Shown: positions 59,191 to 64,000 of the stretch, one piece after another
How the letters are laid out: each line of letters opens with the position of its first letter
Numbering within the stretch: the stretch's first letter is position 1
From: an uncultured Myxococcales bacterium
GTDB lineage: Bacteria > Myxococcota_A > UBA9042 > CAIXZC01
Assembly: GCA_903895725.1 (NCBI GenBank)
Contig: CAITUV010000021.1
Span: 1-64,000, forward strand
Direction of reading: 5' to 3'
Length of the DNA: 64,000 nt
Notes under the pieces: model-generated
What the model was told of the DNA's origin: nothing
The model's input: only the letters and a program-made list of their open reading frames with translations
The model's database searches: none
Program-made: the position numbers and the translations under genes

Positions 59191-61749
59191 TCAGCCTTCG
59201 CACGCGTCGCCGATTCCGTTGCCGTTGCCGTCCTTCTGGTCCGGATTGGAGACCAGAGGGCAGTTGTCGACGTTGTCGAACACGTCGTCATTGTCGTCGT
59301 CCGCGTCGCATGCGTTGCCGAGCTTGTCGCCGTCCGTGTCGGCCTGGTCCGGATTGTAGGTCTTGGGGCAGTTGTCCGCATCGTCCAAGGCTCCGTCACC
59401 GTCCTTGTCCTTGGTGCAGGCGTCGCCGATGCCATCCTGGTTCAGGTCGGCCTGATCGGGATTGTAGACCGAGGGACAGTTGTCCAGGGTGTTGACCTTC
59501 CCGTCTCCGTCCACGTCGGCATCGCACAGGTCCCCACACTCGGTCAGGGCCGGATAGGGCGTGGACGGACAGTCCTTGTCCGAGTCCTTCTGGTCCGGGT
59601 TGGGCAGGTCGGGGCAGTTGTCGAGGCTGTTGACCGCTCCGTCACCGTCCCGGTCGGGGTCGCAGAGGTCGCCCAGTGAGTCGGAATCCGAATCCTGCTG
59701 GTCGGAATTGAAGTCCAGGGGGCAGTTGTCCTGGTCGTTGTCGACCCCGTCCCCCTCGATGTCGCTGTCGCACGCATTGCCCACGCCGTCCTTGTCCAGA
59801 TCCTCCTGCTTCATGTTGTAGATGAAGGGACAGTTGTCGCTCGTGTCCGCGATCTGGTCGTTGTCGTCATCCACGTCGCAGGCGTCGCCTTCCTTGTCGC
59901 CGTCGGCGTTGCTCTGCGTCAGGTTGGCCACCCAGGGGCAGTTGTCCATGGTATCGAGGACTTCGTCGTTGTCGTCGTCCGGGTCGCAGGCGTCGCCCTT
60001 GGCATCCTTGTCGTTGTTCTTCTGATCCGGGTTGGACTGGAGGGAGCAGTTGTCGGCTTCGTCCTTGACCCCATCGTTATCGTCGTCCGGGTCGCAGGAG
60101 TCGCACATGGAGTCGCCGTCCGTGTTCTTCTGTGTGGGGTTGAAGAGGTAGGGGCAGCAGTCCTGCAGGTCGTCGACGGCATCATTGTCGTCGTCGGGAT
60201 CGCAGGCGTCGCCCTTGCCGTCCTGGTCCAGGTCGAACTGGTTGGAGTTGCCCAGTTCGGGGCAGTTGTCGTCGTCGTTGGGAACACCGTCGCCGTCCAG
60301 GTCGGTATCGCAGATGTCCGGGATCTTGTCCTTGTCCGCATCCAGGTACTCGGGCAGTGCGAAGAACTCACACTTTTCCTCCGGCGCCGGGCAATGTCCC
60401 GGGCCCGGTGCGACGGCATCGCACTTCAACGCGCCGTCGATGCAGACAGACAGGCCGGGACACGTGCCGTAGAGGCTCTCTGCGCTGCATGGGCTCTTGC
60501 CGAACTGGTCGTAGTCCCCGACTCCGTTGCAGTCTCCGTCGACGCCGTCGCACAGCTCCAGGGCGGCGGGGTTCATCTTCGGGTCGAGCGGCTGACAGTC
60601 CTCCTCGTCCCAGAACCCGTCGTTGTCGTCGTCCGCGTCGCAGAAATCGGGGTAGTAGTCCGAGTCGAAGTCGGTCACGGCCCCCCACCAGAAGCACTCG
60701 AGGTCCGCGACCGTGCAGATGTCGAGGAACTGGGCCTTGACGCAGGTCCACTTGCCCTGGACGCACTGCTTGGGAATCTGGCAGGCCCCGGAATCGAAGT
60801 CGAGAATGCAGGTGGGAGCGCTGGCTTCGATCCCTTCGTCCACCTCTCCGTCACAGTCGTTGTCCTTGCCGTCGCAGGACTCGGGCATCGGTGCCGACAC
60901 GCTGCATGCCTGGAGGATGCCGTCCTCGCACACCCGCACTCCAAAGCACTTTCCAAGCACGCTCTCCCCGTAGCAGGCGGTCGACAGGCCGTCCATCCAC
61001 GCCTGGCACTGACACTCGGTCCCGGGCTTCGGCATGCAGCGCAGCAGGTTGCTGCCGGCAACCGTGCCGCAGTAGTGACTGTCCGGGCAGGGCAGCTTGC
61101 CGTCCTGCGTGCACTCCGAGCCGCAGAACCAGCCGTCCTGACCGAAGTTCAGGCAGGAGACCGTCACGGGAAACGCCTGGGGAGTGCAATCCTGGTCGGT
61201 CTGGCACGGCTTGCACAAGTTGGCCGCGACCGGGAAGCATGCGGAATCCTCGAACCCGAACGGAAGGCGGCAGACGTAGCCTTCGGGGCACTCGGAGTCC
61301 TTCTCGCACCAGGGGAAGCAGCTCTTTCCGCCCATCTCGTCGGCCAGGCAGATCCCCTTCTGGTTGCAGTCTTCGTGATCCTGGCAGGGCAGCAGCTCGA
61401 ACGGCTCAACGAAGACGTCGGCCTCCAGGTCCGAAGCAGTCTCCAGGTCCATCGGGATGAGCTCGACATCCGTGTCGGCCGTGTCGGGCAGACTCAGGTC
61501 CGGAGCGTCGGGAACGTCGGCCGGCTCCGGGTCTGGCAGCAGCTCCGCCTCACCGCCCCAGTCGGGCTCGACGTCGCTTGAAACCTCCGGAACATCCGGC
61601 AGCAGTGCCATCTCCGGGCCCAGCTCCATTCCCGCACGACCCTCCGATGCCTCGAGGTCGACGACGTCCTCTTCCTTCTGCACTACCGTCGTTCCCTCTC
61701 CGCAGGATGCCAGGCTCAGGACGACGACGACCAGGACCGCTGTACGCAA
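59191..61749 (-). CDS. lipoprotein with Cys-rich domain and thrombospondin type 3 repeats
   Basis: An 852-residue exported lipoprotein. The signal peptide MRTAVLVVVVLSLASC gives a lipobox Cys16. An acidic Pro/Glu/Asp-rich linker follows to about 120. A Cys-rich region (about 120-330, with CKPCQTDQDCTPQAF) resembles the variable-Cys surface domains of deltaproteobacteria. From about 365 onward comes a run of thrombospondin type 3 calcium-binding repeats of the form DPDDDNDGVxDxxDNCP. Calcium-stabilised surface display is likely. TTG start at 61749 has GGGGGGAGG 7 nt upstream. It heads the operon with the NamZ-type gene, nadD and the DUF2520 gene. Confidence 0.88.
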   Translation of the reverse strand: MRTAVLVVVVLSLASCGEGTTVVQKEEDVVDLEASEGRAGMELGPEMALLPDVPEVSSDVEPDWGGEAELLPDPEPADVPDAPDLSLPDTADTDVELIPMDLETASDLEADVFVEPFELLPCQDHEDCNQKGICLADEMGGKSCFPWCEKDSECPEGYVCRLPFGFEDSACFPVAANLCKPCQTDQDCTPQAFPVTVSCLNFGQDGWFCGSECTQDGKLPCPDSHYCGTVAGSNLLRCMPKPGTECQCQAWMDGLSTACYGESVLGKCFGVRVCEDGILQACSVSAPMPESCDGKDNDCDGEVDEGIEASAPTCILDFDSGACQIPKQCVQGKWTCVKAQFLDICTVADLECFWWGAVTDFDSDYYPDFCDADDDNDGFWDEEDCQPLDPKMNPAALELCDGVDGDCNGVGDYDQFGKSPCSAESLYGTCPGLSVCIDGALKCDAVAPGPGHCPAPEEKCEFFALPEYLDADKDKIPDICDTDLDGDGVPNDDDNCPELGNSNQFDLDQDGKGDACDPDDDNDAVDDLQDCCPYLFNPTQKNTDGDSMCDSCDPDDDNDGVKDEADNCSLQSNPDQKNNDKDAKGDACDPDDDNDEVLDTMDNCPWVANLTQSNADGDKEGDACDVDDDNDQIADTSDNCPFIYNMKQEDLDKDGVGNACDSDIEGDGVDNDQDNCPLDFNSDQQDSDSDSLGDLCDPDRDGDGAVNSLDNCPDLPNPDQKDSDKDCPSTPYPALTECGDLCDADVDGDGKVNTLDNCPSVYNPDQADLNQDGIGDACTKDKDGDGALDDADNCPKTYNPDQADTDGDKLGNACDADDDNDDVFDNVDNCPLVSNPDQKDGNGNGIGDACEG

Positions 61750-61787
61750 AGGCCAACCTCCCCCCGGGATTCCCCCGGGCGAGCCGC

Positions 61788-61816
61788 ATTATAGCAACGC
61801 CCCCGGCGATTGCCAA
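61788..61816 (-). promoter_or_regulatory. promoter of the TSP3 lipoprotein operon
   Basis: TTGGCA (61811-61816), 17 bp, perfect TATAAT (61788-61793), about 38 bp before the TTG start. Confidence 0.75.
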
Positions 61817-61833
61817 AACGCCGTTTTTTTGGC

Positions 61834-61862
61834 TTGACAGCCGAATTCCTCGGGGCTATAAG
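61834..61862 (+). promoter_or_regulatory. promoter of the tRNA-Gln/tRNA-Glu unit
   Basis: Perfect TTGACA (61834-61839), 17 bp, TATAAG (61857-61862), 30 bp before the tRNA-Gln. It is divergent from the TSP3 promoter. Confidence 0.8.
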
Positions 61863-61892
61863 ATTGCCTGCCCTTTGGAAGGGCATGACTAT

Positions 61893-61966
61893 TCGGGGAT
61901 CGTCTAACGGCAGGACGGCGGGTTCTGGCCCCGCTAGTCGAGGTTCAAATCCTCGTCCCCGAGCCA
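61893..61966 (+). tRNA. tRNA-Gln, anticodon CTG
   Basis: Acceptor arms TCGGGGA/TCCCCGA pair fully. The anticodon stem GCGGG/CCCGC holds the loop TTCTGGC with anticodon CTG. The T loop is TTCAAAT. Discriminator G and a genome-encoded CCA end at 61966. Confidence 0.93.
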
Positions 61967-61985
61967 TGGTGTTTTGAGTAGTAGT

Positions 61986-62061
61986 GGCCCATTAGTCTAA
62001 TCGGTTAGGACGCTGGCCTCTCAAGCCGGTAGAACGGGTTCGAGTCCCGTATGGGCCACCA
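61986..62061 (+). tRNA. tRNA-Glu, anticodon CTC
   Basis: Acceptor arms GGCCCAT/ATGGGCC pair fully. The anticodon stem CTGGC/GCCGG holds the loop CTCTCAA with anticodon CTC. The T loop is TTCGAGT, with encoded CCA. It follows tRNA-Gln by 19 bp, probably on one transcript. Confidence 0.93.
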
Positions 62062-62114
62062 ATCCCTACACAGAGAAGAATCGACATCGTCCTGCGAGTA
62101 GTCCGCGATGCCGG

Positions 62115-63536
62115 CTATCGGCACACAAACGTGTACTCCGGCGGCTTGTCTGCCTCGCCCAGGGCGGCGCAGAAGGCAGTCGACGGGCGGAGGGTGATGG
62201 TCCCGTCCGCTGCGACATCGACCTGCATGGGCTCGACCGAGGCTGAGTCCCTGAACACTCCTTCGAATCGCTGATCGACTGGAGGCCCCATGGGCGGACA
62301 CTTCCCGGAGGAGCCGTTCTCCCTCAGGATCTCGAGATGGATCCGGAGTGCCTGGAGTTGGAAGCGCCTCTCCATGAATTTCAGCACGTACTTGCCGAAT
62401 GAGGGGACCGCGATCCCCCCCAGGATGTCGAATACCCATTCCCGGATCGTCAGGACCGGATCCGGCGAGACCAGCACGCTGAGCATGCGTCTCCAGTTGG
62501 AGCCCGATGCCCGGCTCGCCAGCTCGACCCCCAACCCATCCAGTGCCCCCTTGAGAGCCAGGGCCCCCGGGGCACCGAGGCAAGCCTGTCCCAGCATCCC
62601 GTGGACCCGCTCCAGACCGAGCCAGGTCATGGCCAGCTCGTTCCATTTGGAGGACCCGGGGGCCGCCCCTCCCTCCGGCTGTTCAGGGACGGGCCCCAGA
62701 TCGTCGAATCCGCCCGGCGGAACCCACCCCTTCCCCTTGAGCCCGGGGAGCAGGAGCTGCAAGGGCATCCCGTACCTCTCGTACGGGAGGAAATCGCAGA
62801 AACCCGGCTCCGAGGCGAGCAGCGCTTCGACCTCGCCTGCCGCCTTCTGAAGGTCCGCACCGGACGGTGGAGCACCGGACAGCACGGGACGCAACCCGTC
62901 CCGAACCAGGATCTCCTGGGCGGCCGTGGCCAGCATGCCGGCGATGAGCGGGGCCCCGGACCCGCGGGCCAGATCCTGGTAGAAGCGGAGAGAATCCAGC
63001 CCCAGGGACAGTGCCTGAGCGCTCTTTCCGGCATCGGCCAGCATGCGCACCTGCATGGCAAGGGCCTTGGCTCCCCTCACCGCGGTCACGAGCCTGGGAA
63101 CGGCCCGGCGGCCGAACAGGTAGGGGGAGCAGGAATCCTCGTGTCGGGCAGCCCGGGTCACCGCGGCCGGAAGACCCGCACAGGCATCGACAAGGGCTGC
63201 CGGGGGGCCGGCCTCGTGGGTTCCCAGGTCCAGCCAGGCACGCAGCGGCTCGGCCTGTTCCCCGACAAGATCGAAGCAGGGGGCGAAGGCCTTCCCCTCG
63301 ACGACCTCCACGATGTCGGCGTCAGCGGCTCCGGCGAGGGGCTTTCCGCGTAGCACGGGCCGGAGACAACGGCGCTCCTGGTTCTCCTTGACGCGGGCCA
63401 TGAGGTCGGCTTCGAGCTGGGCCAGCTCCTCTTGCGTCACGAGCGGCCGGTTCGTCGGAGCCGTCTGCGCAGCGGATGCGAACGAGACCAGGAGCAGAAT
63501 GGCCGTGCAGGCCGGCAACATGAAACGCGCAGTCAC
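62115..63536 (-). CDS. exported protein of unknown function
   Basis: A 473-residue protein with a signal peptide (LPACTAILLLVSFASAAQ). The rest is helical and Pro/Gly-rich with scattered cysteines (CLRPVLRG, DACAGLP, CSPYLFG, GFCDFL), suggesting disulfides in the mature protein. The C-terminus (ITLRPSTAFCAALGEADKPP) reads like a beta-hairpin end. No family is recognised. GTG start at 63536 is supported by GGGAGG 7 nt upstream. The stop lies 53 bp from the tRNA-Glu on the opposite strand. Confidence 0.72.
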   Translation of the reverse strand: MTARFMLPACTAILLLVSFASAAQTAPTNRPLVTQEELAQLEADLMARVKENQERRCLRPVLRGKPLAGAADADIVEVVEGKAFAPCFDLVGEQAEPLRAWLDLGTHEAGPPAALVDACAGLPAAVTRAARHEDSCSPYLFGRRAVPRLVTAVRGAKALAMQVRMLADAGKSAQALSLGLDSLRFYQDLARGSGAPLIAGMLATAAQEILVRDGLRPVLSGAPPSGADLQKAAGEVEALLASEPGFCDFLPYERYGMPLQLLLPGLKGKGWVPPGGFDDLGPVPEQPEGGAAPGSSKWNELAMTWLGLERVHGMLGQACLGAPGALALKGALDGLGVELASRASGSNWRRMLSVLVSPDPVLTIREWVFDILGGIAVPSFGKYVLKFMERRFQLQALRIHLEILRENGSSGKCPPMGPPVDQRFEGVFRDSASVEPMQVDVAADGTITLRPSTAFCAALGEADKPPEYTFVCR

Positions 63537-63572
63537 GGTTCGACCTCCCTGAGGGCAGGCAGTCCCCCTCGT

Positions 63573-64000
63573 CTAGCTTCCAAGAACCGTCCCCACCGTG
63601 GTGGATTGCAGCTCGAGCCCGAAGAGCGCCGCCACGGTAACGGCAGCATCGGCCACCCGGGCCGGCTTGTCGACCTTGCCCGGAGCCAGGGCGGGAGAGC
63701 GGATCCCGAGCAGGATCGGGGCCGTGTCCACGGAACCGTGCCCCCCCAGGAACGGGCACAGGGCATCCACGTTCGCCGGAAGCGGGATGGGGCTCGTGGG
63801 CAGGTAGGCCATGTAGGTCGGGCACTGCCAGCCGTTTCGGGTGAACAGCATGAGGTCGGGCCACGCCAGGGTCTTTTCCTTGTCCAGGTCGATGAAGTAG
63901 GGATGGTACAGCTCGCCCGGACCACACACGCCGGGGTAACCCTCCTTCATCTGCTTGCGGTCGACCACCCACCAGGGGCACTCCTTCTGCCCGCTCATGG
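63573..64000 (-). CDS. C-terminal part of an alkaline-phosphatase-superfamily-like enzyme, cut off by the window edge
   Basis: Only the last 142 residues are visible and the frame continues beyond the window. The sequence LGGHGSVDTAPILLGIRSPA followed by RVADAAVTVAALFG resembles the C-terminal metal-site region of phosphodiesterases/phosphatases of the alkaline phosphatase fold, where GGHGS carries a metal-binding His and the following helix closes the domain. An internal ATG at 63998 is not a credible start. Confidence 0.6.
   Translation of the reverse strand, partial: MSGQKECPWWVVDRKQMKEGYPGVCGPGELYHPYFIDLDKEKTLAWPDLMLFTRNGWQCPTYMAYLPTSPIPLPANVDALCPFLGGHGSVDTAPILLGIRSPALAPGKVDKPARVADAAVTVAALFGLELQSTTVGTVLGS

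Overview
The window is about 64 kb of uniformly high-GC bacterial chromosome. Most genes have a clear GGAGG-type ribosome binding site, many overlap by ATGA or GTGA, and several use GTG or TTG starts. The gene content points to a Myxococcota or other deltaproteobacteria-like lineage: a Hanks-type Ser/Thr kinase, huge TPR proteins, Cys-rich and thrombospondin-type-3 lipoproteins, a bacterial alpha-2-macroglobulin, the lower mevalonate pathway, a B12-dependent ribonucleotide reductase and a His-Xaa-Ser radical-SAM peptide locus. No rRNA, IS element, prophage or CRISPR was seen, so this looks like core chromosome with a few accessory islands. The lineage is an inference from gene content.

Left part (1-14.6 kb): a truncated lipoprotein gene; a Ser/Thr kinase with extreme C-terminal repeats co-transcribed with a TPR/PEGA-type membrane protein; a 2047-residue alpha-2-macroglobulin with a thioester motif; a small PAS protein; a membrane histidine kinase; an unknown protein; and an ECF sigma/anti-sigma pair.

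14.8-19.2 kb is the most interesting block. It is a minus-strand operon hxsD - hxsD-like - hxsB - hxsA - hxsC-like. It encodes a putative ribosomally made peptide ending in 16 His-Gly-Ser triplets, two radical SAM enzymes and two small HxsD-like proteins, behind its own candidate promoter with a palindrome. The hxsC-like gene carries an in-frame 18-bp repeat array and appears frameshifted near its 3' end by a 5-bp duplication. A further tandem array lies just downstream.

19.3-31.8 kb: a lipoprotein, xseB and tlyA, then an 11-gene minus-strand operon read from a good sigma-70-like promoter at 31.8 kb. Its order is TPR protein, BadF-type kinase, GH4 glycosidase, DegT aminotransferase, PIG-L deacetylase, HolC, secreted protein, diphosphomevalonate decarboxylase, phosphomevalonate kinase, NfeD and SPFH protein.

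31.8-53.4 kb: a Memo-family protein, a sugar nucleotidyltransferase and a Cys-rich ferredoxin; a 3797-residue TPR protein; an outer-membrane protein; and, divergent from it, an operon starting with a secreted TPR protein fused to a FAM20-like kinase domain, followed by an RluA-type pseudouridine synthase and a secreted unknown.

53.4-64 kb: nrdJ, preceded by two NrdR-like boxes, a promoter and a strongly structured leader; a minus-strand operon of TSP3 lipoprotein, NamZ-type muramidase, NadD and a DUF2520 protein; tRNA-Gln(CTG) and tRNA-Glu(CTC) behind a consensus promoter; a secreted unknown; and the 3' end of a phosphatase/phosphodiesterase-like gene.
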